The notes below the pieces were generated by a model that was given only the letters and a program-made list of their open reading frames with translations, ran no database searches and was not told where the DNA came from. This document shows positions 19,342 through 28,796 of a stretch of DNA of 64,000 nt, one piece after another. This DNA is from an uncultured Bartonella sp. (lineage in GTDB: Bacteria > Pseudomonadota > Alphaproteobacteria > Rhizobiales > Rhizobiaceae): assembly GCA_946478235.1 (NCBI GenBank), contig CAMLBF010000003.1, positions 248,001 through 312,000 on the forward strand, given 5' to 3'. The position numbers and the translations under genes are program-made. How positions within the stretch are numbered: the stretch's first letter is position 1; the number at the start of each line of letters is the position of its first letter.

Positions 19342-20348
19342 CTTTCCCCTATTCGCAAGAAAAATGATGCGGCACTACGTGCCTCTATACTTCCGGTTTG
19401 TCCTATCGTTACCAAAACCAAATGGCCGCTTGAACCATTTGACAGTAAAGCCCTGCCAGCAGCATAAATGACGGGCAAGTCATATTCGGTGACAAAACGC
19501 CCACATAGTTTATTGAACCAATCAACATCGGCAGCTTCCAATGCGGCTATAGGATTATGTGCTCCATTGGGTTTTGTTTGTTCCGCTTCCCAAGCTTGCT
19601 GCGCTATAATTCTGGCCCGTTTTTTCGATTTCTTTAATTTTGCATTTTTTCTTTTTTTAGAAAAATATTGTTCATTCTGCTGATGTATAATATTGGCCAG
19701 AATATTAATGGCGCCGGAGCGAATTAATGCTGGAATTTCTTGTCGTTGCGCTAGTTGTATAAGCTCATCAACAAACCTATTTTGCAACAAACTCTCATTC
19801 GTTGCACGACCATACAAAATTCTATGCCTTTGTTGGTTGATATGAATTTCATGGCTAAGTAAATCGATATCGTTGTTTAAAAGCACCAAAGCCGAAGCGG
19901 TACGAACTATTCTGGATTTATCGGCCAAGCCTTCTTCCAATATGTCTTTAACGTGTTTTATAGGAAATATGGCAAGTGCATCAACAATCTGCAGGCGGAT
20001 AGAACAGGTTGACCAATGAATTCTTCTGCGAAGAGCGTTAACAACACCGACATCTATCAGACAACCAATCGCAAACTGCTGTTTTTCGACATTCTGAATT
20101 TTGTTTACATATCTAATAAACTTCAGAATTTCCCGCACATGCGATATTTTTAATTTTATATTCGAATGGTTAGTGTTGTTCCCTTTAATTAAGGTCAGAA
20201 ATGCCCGTCTATTTTTTATGATGCGCTTACGCCTCATAAACATAAAAAGATAATATCCTGTCATGCAAACCAATACAGACAGTGAGGCCCCGGCATAAAA
20301 AAGGCCAATCCAAATTGCTGAAGCTGTCCATGGAATTTGAATAATCAT
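19338..20348 (-). CDS. Membrane-anchored HEAT-repeat protein of the exopolysaccharide locus
   Basis: 336 residues. One N-terminal membrane helix (about 14-36, AGASLSVLVCMTGYYLFMF) followed by the basic cluster MRRKRIIKNRR puts the rest in the cytoplasm. Residues about 70-220 and 285-336 are alpha-helical repeats of HEAT type (IRLQIVDALAIFPIKHVKDILEEGL, SRIVRTASALVLLNND). A Lys/Arg-rich stretch near 230-250 (KKRKNAKLKKSKKRARI) interrupts them. It begins 1 base after the exporter stop and overlaps the synthase start, so all three are cotranslated. A role as cytoplasmic scaffold or regulator of the synthase is inferred from position. Confidence 0.72.
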   Translation of the reverse strand: MIIQIPWTASAIWIGLFYAGASLSVLVCMTGYYLFMFMRRKRIIKNRRAFLTLIKGNNTNHSNIKLKISHVREILKFIRYVNKIQNVEKQQFAIGCLIDVGVVNALRRRIHWSTCSIRLQIVDALAIFPIKHVKDILEEGLADKSRIVRTASALVLLNNDIDLLSHEIHINQQRHRILYGRATNESLLQNRFVDELIQLAQRQEIPALIRSGAINILANIIHQQNEQYFSKKRKNAKLKKSKKRARIIAQQAWEAEQTKPNGAHNPIAALEAADVDWFNKLCGRFVTEYDLPVIYAAGRALLSNGSSGHLVLVTIGQTGSIEARSAASFFLRIGER

Positions 20349-23138
20349 TTAGAAATGCCGTGTCAGACTTAGGTCATATACCATGCGGTTATATGCATTT
20401 TCCCGATGGTCTCTATCCAGATTAAGGCCAATGGTGGTTTCATCACTTAAATCAAAACCTATTCCTCCAAAAATAGCTTTTGTCGGAATCATTTCGTCTC
20501 CGGATGATTCAAGCGTGTCGGAATAACCGATATTGAAATGTAACGAATTGATTGGGTTTGCATCCGCCCGCAATAGATACCCGCCCGAATGACGGTTCAT
20601 TTGATCGAAAATATTGATCCATTGAACATATAAAACGAAATCATCGTCCAAAAATGATTGTCGTAAGCCTGGTGTAATAGTTTTCACAACACCATTGTCA
20701 TACCAATCACTTTTTGCGTCCAATGTGGCTCCCAACATGCCAATATTATCAACTTTGATAACCGGAATACTTCCACCAGCACGAACTGTATAACGTGCAA
20801 GAATATCTGCATCTGGTGTTACTGAACCACCAATATACCCCCATACCAATTCCTTGAATTGATGGGCTAATGTCATATCTATTTGCTGATCATCTTTTCC
20901 AAAACGACGCGCCAGCCCAATGCGACCAGTAAGAATATTGGTTTCCGACAATCGATAGGATAAGGCGATACCACCTTCACGCCAGTCTTTATAGGGCTTC
21001 GTCAATGAACTATAACTACCATCGACATCAAGACGCCAACGCTTGCGTATGGGGGCGGTAAGTCTATTAGCGGCATCGCTCCCTTTCGGATCGATCGTTT
21101 GCGCTGTTTTATAAGCAAGAACCGCTTTATGATCTTGCAGCAAACCGCGCTCTGCGTCACCGAGACCTATCCAAAGCGAAGCATTTTTCGGATTGGTTGA
21201 AATTTGTTGGTTGAAGGACTTTATCGCCTCCTTGTATCGATGTTCAAAAAGATAAATCTGAGCATTGAGATAAATGAGCCGCTCATCATTTGGATAATGA
21301 TTTGACGCCTCAAAAATACGGCGGCGTGCAAGGAAATAATCTTTCTGCCAAATGGCACTATTAATCTTGCCGATATAGGCATCTATGCAATTGGGACAAA
21401 GCACAAGAACATGATCAAATGTTTGTTCTGCTTGATCGAATTTTCTTTGGAAGAGTTGCACATTGCCAAGTTTTACGATGAGGTCCGTATCGTTGGGAGC
21501 CATTTTTATGGCTTTTTGATAAAGACTTTCCGCTTCTGGAAAATCTCTGCCCGATGCTACAATTCTTGAAGCTTTTTCCGTAAGTTGCCCGATCTGCCGG
21601 TTATAGTCCAGTGATTTTGATGGATTCTTCTTGTGCTTAATGACTGTCTTCGCTTTTGCGTCAATTGCCTTATCGATATTGCTAGCAAGCGTGGTTAAAT
21701 CTTCGTCAGACGGTGCTTGCGACAATGCCATTTCAACGAATAGTTTTGCTGTCGCCAAGTCGTTTTGCCAATATGCAATACGTGCTAAACCAGCTCGCGC
21801 CTCAGTGTAACTGGGTGCTATCTCCAATGCTTTGGTAAAACTTTGTTTGGCTTCATCAATTTCTCCTAAAGGCAGCAAACTCAAACCAAGTTGCACCAAG
21901 ATATCCGGATTATCTGGATCCAATTTCAAGGCTTCTTCGAGATAGTTTTTTGCTTGCTTAAAATGGAGAAGTTTCCGCTCTTTATAGCCTTGTTCATATA
22001 ATTTTGATGCTTGAACTTTACTTATCGATGTTACCAAACCAGCCTGACTGATTGTTTTTTCTTTAACTTCGCCTTGATTGAATTTGACGGCTTTTTCCAA
22101 CGTCAAAGCCATATTTTTTGCAGATACATTATTGGGAGCAAGCAAAATAAGTTTCTGGACTGTATTTTGTGCTTTTTTAAAATCACCTTCCCAATAATAA
22201 ACAGACGCCAGCATTAAGCGCCCACGCGACGAGGTTGGATTATAACGAATGGCATCTAAAATATCGTGTTTAGCAACTTGAATATTGCCGCGTAACCATT
22301 CGATTGATGCCAATTGAAGCAAGTAATCTTCTTTTTCGAAAGCTAATAAGTAAGTTTTCGTTGAAAAATTAGCTACATAATAACTAGAGATAGTTTTTTT
22401 TACATGGTCAGCATTATGTATATTTTGCCTTGTCAGGCTTCCCTTAACCTGGCTGATATTTGATTTTTCATCGGGAACACGCAACGGTGTATATTGCTCA
22501 GAAAATAACAATAAAGGCAAAGAAGCAACATTTGCAGCTTCGTGACCTGTTTGTTTGGCCTGTTCTCTTCGTGCTGCAATTAGTTGCTGTTTAAGCTGCT
22601 TAGCCTCTTCGCTATCAGGAATATTCGCTAATACGTCATCAATCAGTTTTGATGCTTCCGATAAATTATTATGCGCATAGGCTATTTTTGCGAGATAAAA
22701 TTTGGCTTCGCTGTCATCAGGAATATGCTCAAGAACACGTTGAAAGTCCTGTTTTGCTTCATCCATCTCACCCAGACTTAAACGGGTTATACCAAGTTCC
22801 CTCAAGACATCTGAATTATCAGGCCATAGGTCTGCTGCTTGTTGAAGATTTTTGACTGCTTCTTGATATTGCCCCCCAAGGCGCTGTTTATACCCTTCTT
22901 CAAACAGTTTTTTGGGGTCATTATTGTCGCTTTGATTGGAAACTTCTGTAGAGGTATCCTCTTTATCATAAGACACCCCATAGTTATTGGGGTGTCCTGC
23001 GGATGCAAATTGTTGATGAAACAGAAAACTATCTGACGTTTGTGCCTGTAGATTTGCGCATAATATCAAACTTAACGTTGATATTATTCCTACTGCCAAG
23101 GATCTTATCATAGCCTGTTTCTCGCCCCTCGCAAGCAT
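20349..23138 (-). CDS. TPR protein with C-terminal outer-membrane beta-barrel (PgaA/YaiO-like exporter)
   Basis: 929 residues. Signal peptide (MIRSLAVGIISTLSLILCANLQAQ, beginning at residue 10; the alternative start ATG is 23111). Several blocks of tetratricopeptide repeats occupy about 70-200 and 270-690. Two of these blocks (from LFEEGYKQRLGGQYQEAVKN and from LYEQGYKERKLLHFKQAKNY) are clear internal duplicates. The last about 220 residues are amphipathic beta strands ending in the terminal Phe of outer-membrane proteins (SLTRHF), resembling YaiO-type barrels. The arrangement parallels PgaA/AlgK-E exporters that carry a polymer across the periplasm and outer membrane. First gene of the three-gene synthase unit. 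Confidence 0.82.
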   Translation of the reverse strand: MLARGEKQAMIRSLAVGIISTLSLILCANLQAQTSDSFLFHQQFASAGHPNNYGVSYDKEDTSTEVSNQSDNNDPKKLFEEGYKQRLGGQYQEAVKNLQQAADLWPDNSDVLRELGITRLSLGEMDEAKQDFQRVLEHIPDDSEAKFYLAKIAYAHNNLSEASKLIDDVLANIPDSEEAKQLKQQLIAARREQAKQTGHEAANVASLPLLLFSEQYTPLRVPDEKSNISQVKGSLTRQNIHNADHVKKTISSYYVANFSTKTYLLAFEKEDYLLQLASIEWLRGNIQVAKHDILDAIRYNPTSSRGRLMLASVYYWEGDFKKAQNTVQKLILLAPNNVSAKNMALTLEKAVKFNQGEVKEKTISQAGLVTSISKVQASKLYEQGYKERKLLHFKQAKNYLEEALKLDPDNPDILVQLGLSLLPLGEIDEAKQSFTKALEIAPSYTEARAGLARIAYWQNDLATAKLFVEMALSQAPSDEDLTTLASNIDKAIDAKAKTVIKHKKNPSKSLDYNRQIGQLTEKASRIVASGRDFPEAESLYQKAIKMAPNDTDLIVKLGNVQLFQRKFDQAEQTFDHVLVLCPNCIDAYIGKINSAIWQKDYFLARRRIFEASNHYPNDERLIYLNAQIYLFEHRYKEAIKSFNQQISTNPKNASLWIGLGDAERGLLQDHKAVLAYKTAQTIDPKGSDAANRLTAPIRKRWRLDVDGSYSSLTKPYKDWREGGIALSYRLSETNILTGRIGLARRFGKDDQQIDMTLAHQFKELVWGYIGGSVTPDADILARYTVRAGGSIPVIKVDNIGMLGATLDAKSDWYDNGVVKTITPGLRQSFLDDDFVLYVQWINIFDQMNRHSGGYLLRADANPINSLHFNIGYSDTLESSGDEMIPTKAIFGGIGFDLSDETTIGLNLDRDHRENAYNRMVYDLSLTRHF

Positions 23139-23216
23139 GACTTTTATACAGATAGCAAATCGTAATCATTTAAATAAAACTTTGAATAATGGGTTGTTAT
23201 TAGTATGATAATATAA

Positions 23217-23233
23217 CATTGTACCATACAATG
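23217..23233. promoter_or_regulatory. Inverted repeat upstream of the TPR exporter gene
   Basis: CATTGTACCATACAATG is a 7-bp perfect inverted repeat with a 3-base centre, 79-95 bases before the exporter start. ATTGTA/TACAAT half-sites recur in the longer repeat at 25025-25048 before the neighbouring secreted-protein gene. Possible operator; no regulator is known. Confidence 0.4.
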
Positions 23234-23309
23234 ATAATTTTATGAATTATAATTTTTATAATATAAAATTAATATTAAAATATACTTAACCATTTCTTAT
23301 CGTTGAATA

Positions 23310-24974
23310 TCAACGTAACCCATGAACGGCTATACCATTGAAGCTCTGATAAGACCTGAAATAGGGATAAAGTATAGCCAGTGCACTTCGCAAATTAGGT
23401 ATATTTTTTAAGAAGCTTATACGATTGTTGGGTTGTTCAATATCAAATAGCTTATAAGCTCTCTTTACTGCGCCTTTGTTTGCTCCATCCATTAAGAAAA
23501 TGCGTGTACTATAATTGTCCAGCTCATCATTTGGGAATGGTGCGAAGAATAAATGTGCCGGACCATCAACGGGGGCATTTTCAACAGCAATGGTTATTTT
23601 CGCATCTACGGTATTTCCCCAAATGAGCCATGGCATAGAAATGTCATATATTTCATAAGGATTTGAACGATAAGCCATAATAGTGAATGAGCCCAAATTC
23701 TTAACTGCCTGAAGAGCAGTCATGGCCTCGCTTGTATTTTGCAGCCAATACGGAACTACAATATCAATTGGCGCATCCCAAATTTTTTGCATAGCTGTTA
23801 ATGTTGACGACCAATCAGCCCACATTTTTGTCGGGTTGGCGTTTAATGCCGGTACGGAATACGGCTCAATATCATATTGTATTCCAGCAAGTTTTGCATT
23901 TTCTGGCAAGCTGTTCTGGAAGTTCTTTATGATCTGTGTACGACGAAGAGCGCTTTTTTGCCCTTCCCCACTGATCATTTGTGGATCTCCTTCAACGGCA
24001 AAAACGTCGATGTTCTTCTTTCTCGCATCAGCAATAAATCTTGCCAGACTTTTTTCATCTGCTATGGCATCGTCTTCAATATCTATTTGTATATAGGCTT
24101 TTGTTAATCCTATGCTTTGTGCCCAATCCAACCAACTGTCAGAAAATTGCGTCCAAACCTGTTTGCGCCAAATCCAAGTTGAAAGGGCCTGATGACTGCC
24201 GGCATCATCTTTCAATTCAATTTGAATGTCGGTGATATTGAGGCTTGCATTTCCTGACGGACATTGAATAACGATTTGGTCATTGTTTTGCGCATGACTT
24301 TCGATACGGAAAGTATCATAGTCTTGGCTATCCTCTGTTCCAGAATATTTAGGCAAATATCCATCATCATTGGATAAAACACCGTTTTTCGGCGATAAAC
24401 CCATCTTGAATGGTTGGCTAGCGCGGCCATGCACACTAATAACATAATCGCTACCATCGGGAAATTTTCCAAGTGATGGCGTTAAAATTAGTCCAGCTGG
24501 ACGATTACCTGCCTTACACGTTAAAGAAAAACCATTCTTATCACGATTAAACCGTGAACGTTCTTCTGCTGAATATACTATTTCATTTAACTGATCCATC
24601 ACACTTGATTTAACAGGAATTAAAGGTTCACCTTCAAAGTCCACATTATCACCATTGGATGATGAAGTATCATTACCAGGCGTTGCTGGGTTATAGTTTA
24701 AATATTTATCTTCGATCGAAAATTTATTGCCATAATATGTTCCATCAAGTCGGATCATTGACGGTATACCTTTGGCAGCATCTATCTCGCTCACCCAAGA
24801 TAGGTATAGACCGGATGCGCTATCCATATTTGGACATTGCGAATCCTTAGTTGAAGAATTTTCATTTATTTGATTATACAAACACAATTTATCAGCTATA
24901 GCATTGTTGATAGACATGAATGTTACTGTCACTCCTAAAAATAAAATATTATAAATAAGTTTTGATATTTTCAT
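23310..24974 (-). CDS. Secreted protein with TIM-barrel/glycoside-hydrolase-like domain, exopolysaccharide locus
   Basis: 554 residues; no precise family recognised. A signal peptide (MKISKLIYNILFLGVTVTFM, cleavage near AIA-DK) precedes a beta-rich region (about 30-250). The region about 270-520 reads like a beta/alpha barrel: TKAYIQIDIEDDAI, FIADARKKNIDVFAVEGDP, LAGIQYDIEPYSVPAL, PIDIVVPYWL, FTIMAYRSNP and ITIAVEN at strand-like positions. Acidic pairs in IEDD, VEGD and YDIEPY are candidate catalytic residues. By position it could trim the polymer as PgaB or BcsZ do elsewhere. It is on the same strand, 171 bases before the exporter gene, so it may have its own promoter. Confidence 0.6.
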   Translation of the reverse strand: MKISKLIYNILFLGVTVTFMSINNAIADKLCLYNQINENSSTKDSQCPNMDSASGLYLSWVSEIDAAKGIPSMIRLDGTYYGNKFSIEDKYLNYNPATPGNDTSSSNGDNVDFEGEPLIPVKSSVMDQLNEIVYSAEERSRFNRDKNGFSLTCKAGNRPAGLILTPSLGKFPDGSDYVISVHGRASQPFKMGLSPKNGVLSNDDGYLPKYSGTEDSQDYDTFRIESHAQNNDQIVIQCPSGNASLNITDIQIELKDDAGSHQALSTWIWRKQVWTQFSDSWLDWAQSIGLTKAYIQIDIEDDAIADEKSLARFIADARKKNIDVFAVEGDPQMISGEGQKSALRRTQIIKNFQNSLPENAKLAGIQYDIEPYSVPALNANPTKMWADWSSTLTAMQKIWDAPIDIVVPYWLQNTSEAMTALQAVKNLGSFTIMAYRSNPYEIYDISMPWLIWGNTVDAKITIAVENAPVDGPAHLFFAPFPNDELDNYSTRIFLMDGANKGAVKRAYKLFDIEQPNNRISFLKNIPNLRSALAILYPYFRSYQSFNGIAVHGLR

Positions 24975-25472
24975 TTTTTGTATTTCTATTTAATAATAAT
25001 GAACTATACTTCATAAAATTCTAAGTATTGTATCAAACAATACAATACAAAAAATTTTAAAAAATAAAAAATAACGCTTTCTTTATAGCATATTTTTAAT
25101 ATTATTTCAATATATTTTTAAAAATAATTTAATTTATATAAATTTAATTATCCGTCTAACCTTAACATAAACCATTAAAAATACTATATATTTATAATAT
25201 TATATTTATATTATACTCTTTTTAAAATTTACCATATATACTCAAAATAGGTATTTTTTTCAACACGTTGAAAACATGATAAAATAATACTTGTAATTTA
25301 ATCTCATATTTGTTTTATGGTCTTGAGATTGTTATGAATACCTTGATTTATTAACTTTATAACTAAGAATATTTCTAAAAAATATAACCGGTCCATAACA
25401 ATTTCACGCAATAGCGAGTGGGTATTTGTACCTATATTTTAACAAAAAGTATTATGTGGATTGGATAGTAAA
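24975..25472. other. Very AT-rich divergent promoter region with inverted repeat
   Basis: About 500 bases between the secreted-protein gene and the TonB receptor. A perfect 9-bp inverted repeat with a 6-base centre (GTATTGTAT 25025-25033, ATACAATAC 25040-25048) lies 51-74 bases before the secreted-protein start. The rest is mainly A/T. No Fur-box-like 19-mer or FNR site was recognised near the receptor. Confidence 0.5.
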
Positions 25473-27698
25473 GTGCGCCACCAGATAAACAATTTTCTCT
25501 TAAGTGTTTCCAGCATCGCATTATTGTTACTCGTAAATAATAATGCTTCTGCACAAACCTCAAGCCCTGGGGCTCCAATCATATTGGATAAAGTCACTGT
25601 TTCAAATGAAACGCCAGCCGACGCAATTCGTAAGCGATTTGATAGCATGTCTGGTGGTGTCAGTGTTATTGATTATCATGAAATGCCATTGTCATCCAAT
25701 TTGACAATGTCACGCGCTTTGTCGCAAACACCAGGTGTGGTGGTTCAAAATTTCTTCGGCAGTAATGACCAACCCCGTATCCAGATAAGGGGATCAGGAT
25801 TGCAGCAAAATCCGGTTGAGCGTGGTATTCTCATCATGCAAGATGGCTTACCGTTAAATCGCGCGGATGGTTCTTATATTACCGGATTAGCTAATCCCAA
25901 AAATGCCGAGCTTATGGAAGTATATCGCGGTTATATGGCCAACAGAATTGGCGCTACCGTGCTCGGTGGGGCTATTAATAGCGTATCTCCAACGGGGTTA
26001 AGTCAACCAGGTGCTACGCTTTGGGGTAGTGGCGGTAGTTTTGGCCAATACAATTACGGCGGACAAGTCGGTTTTGCAAAACAGAATGTCGATGCTTTTA
26101 TAACTTTTGACCGTATTGGCCGTGACGGCTTCCGCGACTATAACTCTTCTGATCGAACCGGTGTTTCTGGTAATATCGGCTTCAAGATCAATGATGTCGT
26201 GACCACACGTTTCTTTGCAGGCTATACTGATCTTGGATTTGATGTTTCCGGTCCGATTAGCAAAGACATGATCAAGAAACATCCTAAAATGAGTTGGTCG
26301 GGACCAATAGTTACCCCTAATGGCGTTATAAACCCCGGCCCCAATGTATGGCGTGATCGTCCCCGTCGTGAAGCAACCCAATTCCGTGTTGGAAATCGTA
26401 CAACAATCGAACTGGATGCTCATACGTTTGATTTGGCGCTTGGCTATACCAGAACAGATGACATGTTCCGTTTCCCTATTCCTTCAGGTGTGAGAAATAC
26501 ACAAGGTGGCGATTTTACCGGTCTCTTTCGCTATGCCTACAGTCCAGATGCGGCAAAGCCATTACCTTTAGTGGAAATTTCAGCACAATATACAAAAGGG
26601 TCGATGGATAGGGACTATTATGTCAATCAAAGTGGCAGAAAGGGCGAGAAGTTCGGTGATAATGAACTTGATTCATCAACTTTTTCATTTTCCGCCGGCA
26701 TGAATATTCCACTATTAGACAAACTAACGCTTTCGCCATCCTTATCCTACGCCCATGCAAATCGGGATAATGATGATAAATGGCATGCACCAACGCGCCC
26801 GACAATTGCTTATAATCCTCGTATGCCAAACAAGCTTTTACCAAACGGCGCAGTTCCAACCGATGACACTAGTTACAATCGTTCTTATTCGGGTTGGAGC
26901 CCTGCTCTGGGATTAAGCTATAAATTAACGGACACACAAACCATTTATGCTGCCGTAAGCCGTAGCTTTGAACCGCCAACACATGATGATCTTTTGTCGA
27001 CTATCAATGGTACACCAAACTCCAGTGCAGGAAGACCGAACCCAGCAATGCCTCGCCTAGTGTCAAAAACTTTTGCCACTCCTGATCTTGATGAACAAAC
27101 AGCAACAACAGTTGAAGGTGGATGGCGTGGTATATTTGATCGTTATTCTTGGGATATTTCCAGTTATTATTCATGGGTTGATAATGAATTATTGAGTTTG
27201 CGTGATGTTACAGGTGCCCCACTTGGTGCCGTCAATGCGGATAAAACACATCATTTCGGTATAGAAACAGCATTTGGGCTAAAAATAACTGACCGCTTAA
27301 CAACACGCATTGCCTATACTTATCAAGAATTCCGTTTTGACGATGATCCAGTGCGTCATAACAATTATCTTGCAGGGGCACCGCGCCATATTGTCAATAC
27401 TGTTGTGCAATATCAACCTATCGACTCTTGGGTATTGCAAAGTAGCGTTCATTGGATACCAACAAGCACACCTGTTGATAATATGAATACACTTTATTCG
27501 GATAGTTATGTGGTAGTTGATTTAAGAAGTGAATATCAACTTAATAAAACCGTCAAAATATTCGGAGAAATTACCAATCTTTTCAATGAAAAGTATGCTT
27601 CATCAACAATCATAGCTGATCAGGCAAAACCAAACCAAGCTGCTTTTCTTCCCGGAGAAGGACGAGGATTTTTTGCTGGAATAAAGGCAACCTTTTAA
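25473..27698 (+). CDS. TonB-dependent outer-membrane receptor (FecA-like)
   Basis: About 741 residues. I chose GTG 25473 because GGAT (25463-25466) lies about 7 bases ahead; TTG 25461 is the longest alternative. The signal peptide (LLSVSSIALLLLVNNNASAQ) is followed by a short TonB-box-like segment (DKVTVSNE). The plug domain has ALSQTPGVVVQN, IQIRGSGLQQNPVERGI and MEVYRGYMANRIGATVLGGAINSVS. The barrel ends with the usual C-terminal Phe (FFAGIKATF). Such receptors take up siderophores, haem, cobalamin or other scarce ligands. It heads a row with an ABC importer and nnrS on the same strand, 114 bases before the binding protein. Confidence 0.9.
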   Translation: MRHQINNFLLSVSSIALLLLVNNNASAQTSSPGAPIILDKVTVSNETPADAIRKRFDSMSGGVSVIDYHEMPLSSNLTMSRALSQTPGVVVQNFFGSNDQPRIQIRGSGLQQNPVERGILIMQDGLPLNRADGSYITGLANPKNAELMEVYRGYMANRIGATVLGGAINSVSPTGLSQPGATLWGSGGSFGQYNYGGQVGFAKQNVDAFITFDRIGRDGFRDYNSSDRTGVSGNIGFKINDVVTTRFFAGYTDLGFDVSGPISKDMIKKHPKMSWSGPIVTPNGVINPGPNVWRDRPRREATQFRVGNRTTIELDAHTFDLALGYTRTDDMFRFPIPSGVRNTQGGDFTGLFRYAYSPDAAKPLPLVEISAQYTKGSMDRDYYVNQSGRKGEKFGDNELDSSTFSFSAGMNIPLLDKLTLSPSLSYAHANRDNDDKWHAPTRPTIAYNPRMPNKLLPNGAVPTDDTSYNRSYSGWSPALGLSYKLTDTQTIYAAVSRSFEPPTHDDLLSTINGTPNSSAGRPNPAMPRLVSKTFATPDLDEQTATTVEGGWRGIFDRYSWDISSYYSWVDNELLSLRDVTGAPLGAVNADKTHHFGIETAFGLKITDRLTTRIAYTYQEFRFDDDPVRHNNYLAGAPRHIVNTVVQYQPIDSWVLQSSVHWIPTSTPVDNMNTLYSDSYVVVDLRSEYQLNKTVKIFGEITNLFNEKYASSTIIADQAKPNQAAFLPGEGRGFFAGIKATF

Positions 27699-27812
27699 CC
27701 AATACAATAAAATTTTTAATTGTATTCGTTCAACAAAAGAATAAATTATGCGCTGAAACAGGTTTACTTCATGTCGATTTAGTTTATTCCTGATAGATAT
27801 AAAAGGTGAATT

Positions 27813-28796
27813 ATGTTTATCTCTACCCGTCGCAGTTTTATTTTAGGTGCATCAAGTATTGCTGTTTCGGCAACTTTTTTAAATAAAGCGCATTCGCAAG
27901 AAAAAACACCTATTATCTGGGGGCCTCCAGCAGGCCCTTCGATAATTGCTGCCTATGCGGTGAAAACCGGTATGTTGAATGACATTATACCAGAGTGTCA
28001 ATTCAAGGTTTGGACAAGCCCTGATCAAATACGTGCCGGTTTTGCGTCGGGTTCAACCACAATGGCTATTTTGCCAAGCTATAGCGGTGCCAATCTTTAT
28101 AACAAAGGGCTTGGTGTACGATTGGCCAATATACTAACGGACGGGTTGATCTATATTATAGCACCGCAAGCATCCAATATAAAAACTCTGTCAGACCTTG
28201 TTGGTAAAAAACTGGCAGTACCTTTCAAAAATGATATGCCCGATTTTGTTATTCAAACAATATTGAAAGCAAATAATATATCTCCGACAGCCGTTGATAT
28301 ACGATATATGGGCAGTATTCCTGAAGCAATGCCGCTATTGATGATGGGCAAAGTTGATGCCACTGTCATGGTTGAACCTGCTTGCTCGGCTATTATTTCC
28401 ATGAGTGCTGCAACACCAAAAAAGATTGAACGTGTTCTTGATGTGCAGCAATTGTGGAAGAAGGTAGCCAATACAGATGTTATTCCGCAAGCAGGCCTAT
28501 TTGTCGGTAAAGGTTTTGAAGGTGATGCGGGGCGCGCGAAAATCGAAGCAATGAACAAAGTATTTTCTGCTGCGCTTGATGAAATAAAACAAGATCCTGA
28601 AAAAGCTGCTGAAAAAATAGCTGGTGTTTTAGACTTTCCAACACATCTTGTTGCCTCGTCAATAGCATATAGCCATTTGGTGGTTCATAATTCTAAAGAG
28701 GTTAAACCGTCTTTGGAAGGATTTTTTAATATCTTGATGCAGCAAAACTCTGCAATTTTAGGTGGGAAACTTCCTGATAACGGATTTTATGCTTAA
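27813..28796 (+). CDS. Tat-exported ABC binding protein, NMT1/SsuA-like
   Basis: 327 residues. The N-terminus carries a twin-arginine signal (STRRSFILGASSIAVSATFL, cleavage near AHS-QE), which implies export of a folded protein, possibly with a cofactor. The mature part is of the NMT1/SsuA type: IIAAYAVKTGMLNDIIPE, SDLVGKKLAVPFKNDMPDFVIQTIL, and a second-lobe segment MMGKVDATVMVEPACSAI. AAGGTGA ahead of the ATG is a reasonable ribosome site. The stop overlaps the permease start (TAATG). It probably binds the compound admitted by the TonB receptor; identity unknown. Confidence 0.85.
   Translation: MFISTRRSFILGASSIAVSATFLNKAHSQEKTPIIWGPPAGPSIIAAYAVKTGMLNDIIPECQFKVWTSPDQIRAGFASGSTTMAILPSYSGANLYNKGLGVRLANILTDGLIYIIAPQASNIKTLSDLVGKKLAVPFKNDMPDFVIQTILKANNISPTAVDIRYMGSIPEAMPLLMMGKVDATVMVEPACSAIISMSAATPKKIERVLDVQQLWKKVANTDVIPQAGLFVGKGFEGDAGRAKIEAMNKVFSAALDEIKQDPEKAAEKIAGVLDFPTHLVASSIAYSHLVVHNSKEVKPSLEGFFNILMQQNSAILGGKLPDNGFYA

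Noticed and set aside
25461-25472. TTG 25461 as start of the TonB receptor
   Set aside because: No ribosome site at suitable distance; GTG 25473 has GGAT 7 bases ahead and gives a normal signal peptide.
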